Shown: positions 10,130 through 21,099 of the stretch, piece after piece
Layout of the letters: each line of letters begins with the position of its first letter
Numbering within the stretch: position 1 is the first letter of the stretch
Source of the DNA: Schoenoplectus triqueter
Lineage: Eukaryota; Streptophyta; Magnoliopsida; Poales; Cyperaceae
Length of the DNA stretch: 32,666 nucleotides
Assembly: GCA_964058805.1 (NCBI GenBank)
Contig: CAXKVV010000675.1
Span: 1-32,666, forward strand
Direction of reading: 5' to 3'
The notes under the pieces: generated by a model
What the model saw: the letters and a program-made list of their open reading frames with translations, nothing else
The model's database searches: none
What the model was told of the DNA's origin: nothing
Program-made: the position numbers and the translations under genes

Positions 10130-10680
10130 CGGTTTATAAAAAAATGAGTCGAGTCGAATTGAATTCGTAAAATATTTCAAGCTGAAAAGTCTAGTTCAAC
10201 ATCGATTCATTACTATTCGAGCTAATTCACGAACCAATACATTTACGTTGACTCAGTTTGATATTTATATTTAGTATAACTAAAACTATAAATTCGATAT
10301 ATCAATAAAAATGGTATATGAATTAGTACAAAATTGATATATCAATAAACTATATTTTTAAATAAAATCTTTGCTGCGCTAATTTAAATGAATGGACCAA
10401 CACAAAAATTATTGAGTCAGATATTTAAACCAAGTCACGAGTGAGTACGATAAATTGTTAAGTCGTTGAGATGATAAGAGATAATGAGAGATTGATTATT
10501 AAATTAGAATTTAATAGAAAAAATATATAAACTATTATTATTCGAGCTAAGTCTGAGTCAATCTTAACTCAAACTCAACTCATTTAACTATTAAGTCAGA
10601 TTAGCTCGAGTTAAATTAGTTTGAGTCAGATTAGATCAATTCCGAGTCAAGCCTAAATTGAGCCACGAACTTGAAATTTT
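10130..10680. repeat. Degenerate dispersed repeat with GAGTCGAGT / CGAGCTAA motifs
   Basis: Recurring words such as GAGTCGAGTCGAATTGAATT, TTCGAGCTAA, GAGTCA and GCTCGAGTTAAATTAGTTTG give a quasi-repetitive texture typical of decayed transposon flanks in plant genomes. No termini or coding parts are visible, so the class is open. Confidence 0.35.
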
Positions 10681-11599
10681 TTGTGCAGTCATTCTTGGGC
10701 GGGGGACAATTAATAAATTAATAAAGGTATATAAATGAGGGAGTAAAATTAATATGAAGTAATGCAGATGTTGCCTTGGCTTTTTATTGTGGGGCTTCGA
10801 GTCCCAACTTCCGATTCGGAGAATCCGAGCACCGACTGCCAACCACACTGCTTGGCTGATATTTTGGCGTTCAAACATGGTGCGTTTTTGGAGATCTTTA
10901 GGAAAGATCGCTTTATTAAATCAAATGAATGAACTATAATTTTCTCTTGTTTGAATTTGCAATGCAATTTTTAAATAGTATTCATCCTCCTCTGTTAAAC
11001 TTACTATGTTTTATATAAGTATTTGTTATAAGAAAATGTTCTTATATATTAACCATTGACCGAGCATAATATTTTTGTATTATTTATTATATGGTTTGAA
11101 AATTTGCATGGAAGGATGACACGGTTCTTATGGTGTAATTAGCAATTCAAACACGGAGTAATGAAAGAATGGAAGTGGCATGGAATTTGGAGTGACGCCG
11201 ACACGCCACCGCGCTAACAACGAAAGATGCATGAGCGCATGACGGCTGTGGGCTGTGGTCTGTGCTTGTGCACAAGAGAAGCTTTATTTTGGTCGCATAG
11301 CAAATACTTCTCACAAAGAGCACTGTGGGCATTTCCTTTTTTACTCATTACACATGACATAACCCATATCCATTTGTGGTTTTAGTTAATTGTACACTAG
11401 TTATTATAAACTAAAACATGTGCACATTTTTTTAATAATTTCAATAATAATTAAATGAGCACATTTTTTTATCCACGCGTTAAATAAAACCAAAGGGCAA
11501 TTTATTGACGATGCATTCGGCCGATCCGTATGCCGATAGTTCTCTATTTATCACTCAGAAAAAACCCAAAAAAACAATGTAACCAAAGTCAAATGCTTT
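10681..11599. other. Intergenic, nothing recognised
   Basis: I found no supportable coding or structural feature. A segment near 10780-10870 is more GC-rich and less repetitive than its surroundings, but I cannot name it. Confidence 0.45.
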
Positions 11600-11648
11600 T
11601 TGCGGGGTGACAATGTAATCAGATATGTTCTTTCACTACTCCAGCATC

Positions 11649-12163
11649 ATGTCCTCACCTCCTCTTCATTTCCTTCCTCGCCACACCATCTCCTCCTTGC
11701 TTCATCCCTCTCTCCCTCTTCCTTTATCAATGTGAAGCACTCTATTCTTATTCTATTTATTTTTCCCTTCAGGCCCATATGCCGGGCATTTCCACCACAT
11801 GTTAATGGAGATGCAACAAATCAATCTTTTTCTTCAGTTAAGCAGGTCAACATCTTTTGTTATACGATACTTGCTCTTTGTTGTTACTCACTGCTTTGAA
11901 CGTTACTTAAAGAGATTTTATATTGCAGGTGCGAGGAGAAAAGGATCTCGTGGATGCTTTGAAAATGCTTCTTGGTGATTGAAAAATCAGAGGCGCGCAT
12001 CAAAAGACTGCCAAGGAGTCTTTTGAATTCATGTCTAAGGGAGTTGTTCACTCTGTTTTGGAACATGGTTTCAACAATACTAACAGCGGTACCTATATCA
12101 AATTGTCTGAAATTAACCTCGATACTCGAAAGAGAGGATGTTGGTATTCACTCTTTTGTTTGA
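11649..12163 (+). pseudogene. Unrecognised gene fragment with one probable intron
   Basis: A frame ending ...FPPHVNGDATNQ...SVKQ (to 11845) meets a GT donor. After 83 nt an acceptor (TATATTGCAG, to 11928) continues in phase with VRGEKDLVDALKMLLGD and then TGA at 11980-11982. A change of frame just after that stop gives KIRGAHQKTAKESFEF and MSKGVVHSVLEHGF. The 5' part has no in-frame ATG; another frame starts at 11649 with MSSPPLHFLPRHTISSLL, which has the S/P/H/L composition of an organelle transit peptide but stops after 28 codons. Together these look like exons of a gene broken by small indels. I do not recognise the family, and chance cannot be excluded. Confidence 0.3.
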
Positions 12164-12402
12164 TCAATATGAATTTTAGTTTACCCCTTCAACTCTGGCA
12201 CAAAAACATCTAAAAGTACATTATGACGTTAAATAACGTTCAATCTTCATGACAAAAGTTAAAGTTGGACAGCCAAGAAGGGAAGACCCAAGTATTTCCA
12301 ATGTCCATATCATATTGCTTTTGCGTTAGTTTTAGATGCCACTTGAGTTCCGTTTTTACTCGACTCGACAGAGCTCGGAGGCCACGTGGGTGGGTGGGCA
12401 GT

Positions 12403-12441
12403 GGTAGAGTGGTAGTAGTAGTGGTAGTGGTAGTGGTAGTG
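12403..12441. repeat. (GGTAGT)n-type short tandem repeat
   Basis: GTGGTAGAGTGGTAGTAGTA is followed by several GTGGTA units. It is a simple short tandem repeat. Confidence 0.85.
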
Positions 12442-12529
12442 TATTAAAAAAATCCGGACGTATGAAATCTGTCTATAACGGGAAGTATTCTATAACAGTT
12501 TGGAAGAAGAAAATATTATTAAAGCGTGT

Positions 12530-13630
12530 CAGAAAGTATAAAATTTTTTCGAACAGGTTTACTAATAATTTTTAAAAAATAATCATTAATAAAATCCAAC
12601 GCCAAATATTTTCCAACAGTTTTTTTATTAATAACTATTAATAAAACCCAATGCAAAAATATTTGCTAACAGTTTTTTATTAAGTTGTTAGGAAAAGTTT
12701 GGTGTGGGATTTTACTAATATTTTTTGTTAAAAATTGTTATTGAATCTTTTTTTTTTATTTTGTATATTGCGCCTGCTCAAGAATCCCATCTGAAACCTC
12801 ATCTTTTCTCTGACCGCCGGAGTCATTCCTCTTCTTTGCTCCACCAGCTTCTTGCTCTTTCTTCTTAAGGTGTAAAAATTTCTACCTCCAACTTAGCTTT
12901 TATTTTTTTCAATTTTAGCCCCCACTGAAGATCTACTTTATTTTGGTACTAGCTCTACATATATGGATGATTTGAGTGATTTTGAAAATCTTCATGAAGT
13001 TAGTCTCTTTTATTTGTATATTTAATTTCTCTTTGTTTGGGACTAAAGTTATTTTGTATTTTATTTCTTTTATCTATTTGGTAACTTCAAACTCATTGAA
13101 TTGTAAGACAATAATTGCAGATGTGAAATAAAATTAGCTTACAATCATGAATTCAAGAGTAACTTTAATTTAAAGTATTACAAAATCATTAAAAAATAAT
13201 AACACTAATTTCTGGTATCTTTGAAATTTCTTGATTTCTTGATTCTAAATTATTTTAGTTATTACTTCATAGTCAATGTGATTCTTTTATTTTAATATTT
13301 GTCTTAATTGACTATTCAGAAATCCTTTTAACCTACTAACTAGTTATTTGTATTAATTATTTATTTTAGATTTAAAAAACATAACGTAGATTTTTCTTAA
13401 AAAAATTAAAAAAACCCTTTCCTAACGGTTTATTAGCAAAAAAAAAACCATTATAAAAAAATAAAAAAAATTCACAACACCCTTTGCTAACGATTTTTTA
13501 GCAAAAACTATTAGCAAAAATTCAAAAAAAATTACAACACCCTTTGCTAACAGTTTTTTTTTTTAGCAAAAACATTAGTAAAACTTAAAAAAAAAATTCA
13601 CAATACCCTTGGCTAAAAAATTCTAGCCCT
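12530..13630. mobile_element. Decayed DNA transposon, CACTA-like subterminal repeats
   Basis: Both flanks carry many copies of a short word in both orientations: (T)TTGCTAACRGTTTTT and its complement AAAAACYGTTAGCAAA. They occur at 12600-12750 on the left and at about 13410-13610 on the right, often as hairpins around TTTTTAGCAAAAA. Clustered inverted subterminal motifs are typical of CACTA elements. The right tip ends GGCTAAAAAATTCTAG near 13627 and could be a TAGTG terminus that lost its last bases. No left CACTA tip was found. The middle (12780-13000) resembles a 5' leader followed by ATGGATGATTTGAGTG, which might be the start of a lost ORF. Confidence 0.4.
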
Positions 13631-14580
13631 AATTGTTGTATCGGTGTTATACTGAGAACTTGAGGAATATGAGATTGAACATTGTCTGACACTAAATGAA
13701 GTGATTTATGGGTTATAATTAAGATCAACCGGCGGTTGTGATGGATAATATTATTGTGGAATGTGTTGATCATACAGATGCAGAGGGTTGGGATTTTGTT
13801 GATAGTATGTGTGCGGAGGGTTGGGCAAACGATCACTAAATTGTTTACCAAATATTTCAACGCTTAACCAATGTGTCATTTTTTCGGCATGAGAGCAATT
13901 GGAAGATGCCATTTGATATTGCTAAAAAAATATTAAAGAATTTAAAGAATGTACAAAATATGAAAAAGAACTAATTATAAAAATTAAAAAAGAACTAATT
14001 ATAAAAAATAAAGAATATAATAAAAATTAATTAAAATAAACTAATGATAAAAAAAATAAATGGGAGATATTATTTGGTATTGCCAAAAAAAATATAACAT
14101 TAAACGAATTTATAGAATGTACAAAAAAAAACTAATTATAAAAAGTAAAAGAAACTAATTTAAAGAATGTACAAAAGAAATTAAAAGAAACTAATGATAA
14201 AAAATAAAGTATGTAACCATAAACTAATTAGAAGATACTAATTATAAAAAAATAATGTGACATAAACTAATTAATGAAACTAATGGTAATAAAATAAAGA
14301 ATATAACAAAGTTTAACTAACTTTTTTCGTCGGAATCGGAAGATTGCTGAAAATTTTTAACACCATTACAGAATGATGAATTGACAATAATAAATAAATA
14401 ATAGTAATATAAATATTTTTTATTTTTTCCGAATAATGCAGCTAGAATAATAGAATTTGCTAATATTTAATGAATTAACGAGAGGGAGTTTAATTTGGAG
14501 AATTGAGGAGAGAGAGTTTGATTTTGTGTGAGGATATGAGAAGAAATGAGGTGGTATTTATAGGGGAAAATATTTTGAAG
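13620..14580 (-). pseudogene. Leftward transposon gene remnant with promoter and N/P/Q/Y-rich ORF start
   Basis: On the minus strand CCTATAAATACCACC (about 14552-14566) is a good TATA box, followed by a CT-rich leader. Further left an ATG at 13912-13910 opens 53 codons: MASSNCSHAEKM, then a hydrophobic patch, then PPHTYYQQNPNPLHLYDQHI, stop at 13751-13753. Past the stop the same frame continues with YYPSQPPVDLNYNP, another stop, and more coding-like text to about 13620. N/P/Q/Y-rich N-termini of this sort occur in accessory (Myb/SANT-like) proteins of plant DNA transposons, so I infer transposon origin. AT-rich filler at 13920-14330 holds a duplicated 150-bp block (the GGAAGATGCC/GGGAGATATT units). 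Confidence 0.4.
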
Positions 14581-14614
14581 GGTGAATTTTATTTTATTTT
14601 TTGATTTTTTTTAA

Positions 14615-14812
14615 TTTACCCGGGTTTATCGGGTATTGGGTCGGGTATGGATGGGTAAAGGGCAGGGGTCGAGCTGGTTATTTCCGGATTTTCCGGGTCG
14701 GATCGGGACAGATCGGGTCGGGTTTTTAAGGGTCCAACGGGTCGAGACGGGTCGGGTCGCAGCCTCGGATCCAGCGGGTCAGATCCAGACCCGTCGAGTT
14801 TATTTACAACAC
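14615..14812. mobile_element. GGGTCGGGT-rich transposon end (hAT-like)
   Basis: Repeated GGGTCGGGT/GACCCG words and a tip reading ...TTTATTTACAACACTA resemble the GC-rich subterminal zone and tip of plant hAT elements (tips like CAGTGTTGTAAAT read from the other strand). The opposite end was not found in the window. It stops right where the DUF1639 pseudogene begins, so it probably removed that gene's 5' part. The superfamily call is tentative. Confidence 0.4.
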
Positions 14813-14835
14813 TAGCCGGTTACGACTGCGACAGC

Positions 14836-15238
14836 ACAGCATGGAACCTACGGTCCAGATCAAATGGGTCAGTTAAGCTAGACCACCTCGAAGTGCGGCC
14901 GAGGTTTTCTCTAGCACTCAGTTGCGATGAGATTGCTGAGGATATATACGCCGTAACTGGGTCGCTGCCTCGGCGGAGACCGAAGAAACGGCCCCGTGTT
15001 CTGCAGAAACAAGTTGAGGTACATAAATTATGAACAGACGTTATATATAATTAATTACGCGCGTCATGTAAATAATATCTATTCAATATTTATACTTTGC
15101 TAGCTGTGAATTTCTACGTGTTATTTATTAATTTATTTAATTATTCTCTTAATTGTGTTGATGGTTTTTCTGGGGTCGTGGTTGACGGAGATCACACAGG
15201 AGCTGTATGAAGTGCCTGGTCGAAGGAAAGACCGGTAA
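14836..15238 (+). pseudogene. DUF1639 paralogue, 5'-truncated and splice-defective
   Basis: The first block (14839-15018) reads AWNLRSRSNGS, then RPRFSLALSCDEIAEDIYAV, then TGSLPRRRPKKRPRVLQKQ and VE before a GT donor, the same exon boundary as the gene at 9334-9908. The second block (15161-15238) reads VFLGSWLTEITQELYEVP and ends GRRKDR plus TAA. Three defects stand out. No AG acceptor precedes the second block (TTGTGTTGATG instead). The FPGLW core has become FLGSW. The N-terminal half is absent, cut off by transposon-like sequence ending near 14812. The domain frame itself has no stop, which implies fairly recent loss or continued constraint until recently. Confidence 0.8.
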
Positions 15239-15576
15239 CCTTACTGCTGGTGCACTTACTTCTTATTTGATAGAAGTTTTTTCATTCTTTTTATTTTTTG
15301 CCTTTTTGGGGAAAGCTTTTTAAATATAATGACCAAAAAAGAAGGTATCTAACCTTTTCTTCGTTTAATTCTCGTGTAAAATAAATATTATTTGCTGTTA
15401 TAATTTAATTTCTTGTTAACGATACTTAAGCCAGCTTTCCTTGTTTAGATATTTTTACTTTCTAATGGATATTTTGGATGGTGCACTACCACAAAAAAAT
15501 GTTTTAGAACCGGTTATATAAAGGATTTAGCACCGGTTATACAACTGGTTCTAAAACTATGCGGTGCTAACATTTA

Positions 15577-15737
15577 AAACCGGTTATTTCAAAATAACCG
15601 GTTTTAAACTCTAACCTTTAGAACCGGTTATTTAAAATAACCGGTTCTAAACTCTAACCTTTAGAACCGGTTATTTCAAATAACCGGTTCTAAACTCTAA
15701 CCTTTAGAACCGGTTATTTCAAATAACCGGTTCTAAA
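15577..15737. repeat. Palindromic subterminal repeats of CAC1
   Basis: Several units of about 44 bp, each built as TTAGAACCGGTTATTT, a 2-4 nt turn, AAATAACCGGTTCTAAA and a CTCTAACC spacer. Each unit is itself a hairpin of about 15 bp, so this stretch is a row of cruciform-capable units. Confidence 0.85.
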
Positions 15738-16565
15738 CTATTGTACATGCCCCAGGAAGAAATAATTTGAGTTCGTCAATTTCTCTCAAATATCTCCACT
15801 ACACTGCCTGGATAATACATTATTATCTTAGAAACTTTGTTTCTTAATATTTTGTGATGGTACAATTTACTAAAAAATAATTTTTTTCTTATTATTCTCT
15901 AGTTCTGATTTCTTTAAATTTTGATTAAATAATTTAATTTTATCATTAACTAATAAAGTATATTTCATTAACAAAAGAATTATATATAATTTACATATTA
16001 AAGAAAATCTGATAAATTTTCTATCTTTACAATTTCTAAAGAAAAAATAAAAAAACTAAACTAAAAACTTCAAATAAACATCAAATCCATTTTTGAGCTT
16101 CAAGACGAGCTTCAAATCTGTCTTTCTCATTCCCTTTCTTTTTTCTTTCTTCAAGACGACCTTTGCTTTTTCTCTTTCTCTGTCTCTCAATATCTCTTTT
16201 ATATATGAAATAGGAGGATGAAGAGTGATAATCCGTGGGATATAGATTTTTGATTTTTGGTTTTTAGATCGTCGGATAAGCATGAACCAACGGTTAGATT
16301 GAAAAACATAGCAATCCGTGGGAGCAAAACACTGAAATTCTATTGGTTGATGCAAAGAATTTCTTTAGAGCCGGTTTTTATTAAAAAGCGGTTCTAATTC
16401 ATATTAATTAGAACCGGTTTTTATTAAAAAACGGTTCTAATTCATAAAATTGAATTAGAACCGGTTTTTATAAAAAGCGGTTCTAATTCATAAAATTGAA
16501 TTAGAACCGCTTTTTATAAAAACCGGTTCTAATTCAATTTTATGAATTAGAACCGGTTTTTATAA

Positions 16566-16695
16566 AACCGGTTCTAAAACAAAAAATTTAGAACCGGTTC
16601 TAAAACAAAAAATTTAGAACCGGTTCTAAAACAAAAAATTTAGAACCGGTTCTAAAACAAAAAATTTAGAACCGGTTCTAAAACAAAAAATTTAG
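16566..16695. repeat. 26-bp tandem repeat in CAC1
   Basis: Five essentially identical units start at 16566, 16592, 16618, 16644 and 16670. Each contains AACCGGTTCTAAAACAAAAA. The near identity indicates recent expansion of a subterminal binding motif. Confidence 0.93.
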
Positions 16696-16912
16696 AACCG
16701 GTTTTGTTAAAACCGATTTTAATTAAATCAAATAGAACCGGTTATTATAAAACCGGTTTTAATAAAAAAACTTGTAACCGGTTGTTATACAAAACCGGTT
16801 CTAATAATTTTAATAAAATTTACAAATATGCCACTATCACCTTTTAACACCTGTTTTTTAAAAAATCGGTTCTAAATAGGCGGTTCTAAATCATTTTTTT
16901 CTGGTAGTGGTG

Positions 16913-17818
16913 GGTTTGTTTTAACGTTAAAATGAAGAAAAAGTTGTCAAAATGGTGCGAATTAATTTGGTTTTGGGCCTTGGATGGTATTTTATTTTAG
17001 TAAGTATACTTGTTAGAATTCCACTTATGAAGTGCCCATGGTTTTCTCCGTTCATTTCCTTAATCATTGTATACGCTCTTCAGTTGACAAAAAAGATCCA
17101 AAAAAAAAGAAGACCACTTTTGTCACCCGGACCAAACTTCACTTTGTATCAATTGAAGGGACCACATCAATTATAAATATATAACTAAAATATCTAGTTG
17201 TTAGATGATACGAATACAATATCAGAAGTTATAATATCGCCAAAACATACTATGAAGATTTTATCCAAAATCATTAATTTAATTTTGCTTTGCTTTAGGC
17301 ACATTACCTAAAGTGTGTGGGTTGAGTTGTGTTAGTCCTGGATGTGATCAACTCCATCTGCATGCATTGGATTTTTGCGCTAGCTGTGGGATCTGTTTTA
17401 TTTGCAGAAGTAGAACAGGTGCAAGAGAATCTAGCTAGACCCCATAACTGAACAGAAATTGACATAATATGAGACTCTAATTGATGTACAACCAAACCAA
17501 GTATTATATATAAATTAGAAAATCAAATGAGTGATCGCCGCCTGAGCCCTCACTGCCTGAGCCAGTAAAAAGGGAGAAAATGTACAGACTGTCAGAATAG
17601 GCAACCCTGGGAGGGTAGCGTGGTCCAAATGTTGCCAACCCTATTAAATAAAATATTTATTTAAAAGCAGACTGATGCTGCATTATTAATATTGATTATT
17701 CACAGACATGTTGCATTTTTAAAGTTTGGTTACTCACTTGTTGCCATACATTTAGGATTCTAGATGCTACACTTGCTTCATCGTTTTATTCTATCATATA
17801 ACTTCCATTCAAAATAAT
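16913..17818. other. Intergenic, no gene recognised
   Basis: A non-repetitive stretch between the two CACTA elements. No splice-coherent coding signal or RNA gene was found. Confidence 0.5.
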
Positions 17819-19780
17819 CACTAGCACAAAAAAAATATTTTACAACCCTTTATATAAAGGATTTAGTACCGGTTATACAATCAGTTATAAAGCTATGCAA
17901 TACTAAATGTTTTAAAAAACAGTGCTAAATAGAGGTGCTAAATGCTCTCGGAAGGGGCATTTAAAGCCGGTTAATTGAATAACCATTTCGAAAGCACTAC
18001 CCTTTAGAGCCGATTTTCAGCTCATAACCGGCTCTACATTTTGGAAACAGTTATGGGTCAAAAACTGGCTCTAAAGGGTACTGCTTTTGAATGAAACCGT
18101 GAGTTCTTTTAATATCGGTTTTTACATGAAAATCGACTTTAATTTTTTTTATTAAAATCGATGAGTTCTTTTGTAGAATCGATTGTTGCTTAAAATTGGC
18201 TTTAATTTTTTTTTTATTAAAAATAGTCTCTAATGCAACCTTTAGAACCGACTCTAAACATGAAACCAGCTCTAAACCTTTAAAACTCATTTTTTATACT
18301 GCTTTACTATAAAATAGATTAATATAGAAGAACTATAAAAATAAATACTAAGAATAAACACATTATTCATTCAATAATTAATATAAAAGAAATATAATTA
18401 TTCATCCAATGAATAAATATTTACTCAACAATACATCTTACTCATGTAATATATTGTAAAATAATGATTTTTTTTATATATAATTCTTAGAAGAAATCCC
18501 AAGAAATCTTCAAATATATTTTTGAGGGTCAAGATGATATTTTTTTTACCACAAAAATGGTCGTAAGGGCGTAAGTAGTTAACCTTATAGATCTCGTTGT
18601 AAGCATGTCGTGGCCGTATAGAACGCCTCAATCAGAATTTTCTATCAAGGTTTATGGTTATTTAAAGTTAAGATGGTCGAATTTCGATTTTGATTTTTCC
18701 ATCTTTTCTCTTTCTCCTTCCTTCTCTTTCTTTCTCTTTCTCTCTCTCAAAATATATTTTATATATAAAATAGGAGGATGGAGAGTGATAATCCGTGGGA
18801 TTTAGATTTTTGAACTTAGATTTTTAGATCGTCAGATAGAGATGAACGAATTGTTAGATTGAAAAAAATAGCAATATGTGGGACCAAAAGTCTGAAATTC
18901 TATTGGCTGATGCAATTATATCAAAGAATTTGTTTAGAGCTGGTTCTAAAAGTTTCAGAGCCGGTTTTTGCTTAAAAGTTTTAATAAAAATTAAACATTA
19001 GGACCGTATAAATTAAAAATGAGCTCTAACTCATTATTTAGAATCATTTTTTTTACTAAAATATGTTTTAATTAAGTTTTATGAATTAGAATCAGTTATC
19101 ATATAAATCGGCTCTATTAATCAATTTGATTCGATTTTAATAAAAATTGGCTTTAATTAAGTTCTATGAATTAGAATTAGTTTTAATTAACATTAAAATT
19201 AGTTCTAATTAAATTTTATGAATTAGAACCAATTTTAATAAAAATTAGTTCTAATTAAGTTTTTTGAATTAAAACCAATTTTTATTAGAATTGGCTGTAT
19301 TAATTATTTCTAATCGGTTTTTATTAAAATTAGCTTTAATTAAATTTTTTGAATTAGAATCATTTTTAATAAAAATCGATTGTAAAGTATTCAGTTTTAA
19401 AATGTTTAGAGCTGGTTTTATAAAAAAATGGTGCTAAATAGTTTGGTTAGAGTCAATTTTAGAAAAGAATGATGCTAAAATAGTTTGGTTAGAATCGGTT
19501 TTATAAAAATCGGTGCTAAAATAAATTGGTTAGAGCCGATTTTATAAAAAAAATTATAAAAATTTGATGCTAAAATATAGCTCCAAAATCAATTTTCATG
19601 AAAACCGGCCCTAACTTTCATCTACCAATGATATTGTTACCATTAGAATATGTTATTTTATAAAAACTTACTCTAAAATATTTCACTCAAATTACCACAC
19701 TGCCATTCCACCCTTTTAAAATCGGTTTTCTATTTAATCAGTGCTAAATAGGCAGTTGTAAAAGTCTTTTTTTTTATATT
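17819..19780. mobile_element. Non-autonomous CACTA transposon CAC2, old and end-damaged
   Basis: The left end CACTAGCACAAAAAAAATAT (17819 on) and the left subterminal text (TATATAAAGGATTTAGTACC, then GGTTATACAA) match CAC1. The middle (about 18700-18930, with AGGAGGATGGAGAGTGATAA and TCCGTGGGATTTAGATTTTT) is homologous to CAC1 16205-16350 in the same orientation. The right end keeps GGCAGTTGTAAAAGTCTTTT but has lost the final CTGGTAGTG. The TTAGAACCGGTT motifs are heavily mutated here, so it is an older copy of the same family. Confidence 0.85.
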
Positions 19781-19973
19781 GAATAAACGTTCTCAATGGG
19801 TAATATGGATCAACAAAAAATAAGTAAATAAAAGTTCGGGAGGATTACTTATTTATACATGAGAAAATATTAACTCTTAAGTTTTTCCACCATAGCATAT
19901 TATTCATGTTGTGAAATACACGATTTGTTTTTTTGCAAGAAAAAAAGAGTTTTGTATGTTTGATATATACATA

Positions 19974-20371
19974 TAGAGTTGTACTATGGTGCTATGCATA
20001 ACACAGATTATTCTGTGCTATAGATTGATTTTTCAATTTTAAAATCAAAATGATCTATTTGAAACATTCAAAAATATTTTTTATATAACTATATAGTTAT
20101 AGATCAAATTTTATATTTTTTTAAATTTTTTACAATTTTTTTATATAGTTAGAAATCTCTTTTTTTGAAAGACTCATAATAATTAAATCAAGTGATTTTC
20201 TAATTATCCAAAAATAGAAAAACATTTAAAATAATATAAAATTTGGTTTAAGACTCAATATTCATACAAAAATCATTTTGAACAGTTCGGATCGATCACT
20301 TAAACTTTAAATATGAAGAAACGATCTATAGTGCGAGAACGATTCGATGCAACACCATAATCCAACTATAT
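19974..20371. mobile_element. Foldback MITE FB7, same family as FB3
   Basis: The left end is AGAGTTGTACTATGGTGC and the right end GCAACACCATAATCCAACT, inverted. The left arm has TGCTATGCATAACAC and the right arm GATCTATAGTGCGAGAACGA, as in FB3. TATA-type runs lie outside both ends. Unlike FB3, both tips are present, so it defines the full unit of this family. Confidence 0.8.
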
Positions 20372-20412
20372 ATAGAGAGAAATAAAAAGTAAAATTACGG
20401 TGTTTCGTGAAG

Positions 20413-20503
20413 TTCGATTGGTATGTACCAGTAAATGCTATAGATCTCCAGTACCACCTTCCTGGTACATGTACCGTTTCGATTGGTATGTACCAGTAAA
20501 TGC
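20413..20503. repeat. 26-bp direct repeat pair enclosing an inverted repeat
   Basis: An identical 26-mer, starting TTCGATTGGTATGTACCAG, occurs at 20413-20438 and 20478-20503. Between and within them GGTATGTACCAG is mirrored by CTGGTACATGTACC (20461-20474). It could be the remnant of a small inverted-repeat element. Confidence 0.7.
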
Positions 20504-20986
20504 AACCAGACAATTACCATGTTGGTATTTTCTATCATTTATAGTCCAGTTTCGATTTGTATGACTTTGTGTTGCTTTCTATTTATAGGAATCACATTTT
20601 AGTTGTGTGCTCAAAAGTTGTTTTTTTTGTTTATGAGTCTCGCATTTATGGAACAAATTAATAATTGTGCTAACCATTTAAATTTTCCTCAACTACATAA
20701 TAGGAAAAAAGAAGATGAGTCAAAATAATAATAATAATAGATCCTATGGATGGGTGTCGGATGCAGTTGCTTTTATTAACCATAGTAGTTTATGTAGTTA
20801 TTTTTGTGCGACCCTTTTTCGCGCGCTCCGCACCGCCTCAACGTGGCTTTGGCGATGGGATGCGGAAGAAGGACACGGAGATCCCTCCCAAGCGTGCATT
20901 TGTTTAATGCCGGTTGATTCTACCGTTTAGACCAATTTGAATGCACATTTAGGGGGTTTTTAGTGATTGTGAGTTCTTGTAGATTC

Positions 20987-21008
20987 CGGTGGGCGCAAGC
21001 CCCCACCG
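20987..21008. other. Stable GC hairpin near LTR end (copy 1)
   Basis: CGGTGGG (20987-20993) pairs with CCCACCG (21002-21008) across CGCAAGCC. The counterpart in copy 2 (near 24857-24880) keeps GGTGGG/CCCACC. It is followed in copy 1 by GTTAAT...ATTAAC, another small stem. Confidence 0.75.
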
Positions 21009-21099
21009 TTAATTACCCTGGGCTATTAACCTCGAGGCACCTCTGGATCTTTAAAAGGGAGAAGCAAATAGTATAGTTAAATGATGGTCAAGTGGTCAT

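Larger units (their letters stand above)
15484..16909. mobile_element. Non-autonomous CACTA transposon CAC1, complete
   Basis: The left end is CACTACCACAAAAAAATG (15484 on). The right end is ...CATTTTTTTCTGGTAGTG (to 16909). Terminal inverted repeats continue as TTTAGAACCG. Flanking 3-bp duplications are GTG (15481-15483 and 16910-16912), as expected for CACTA. Subterminal zones on both sides are filled with TTAGAACCGGTT-type motifs in both orientations, the usual binding sites of the element's TNPA-like protein. The middle (about 16080-16360) has no transposase. Length 1426 bp. Both ends look usable in trans if an autonomous relative exists. Confidence 0.93.

Noticed and set aside
10780..10815. 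GGGGCTTCGAGTCCC resembling a tRNA T-arm
   Set aside because: No acceptor stem, anticodon arm or D-arm can be built around it.
12265..12447. 60-codon frame ending in a valine run
   Set aside because: The valine run is translated short tandem repeat; no other coding evidence.
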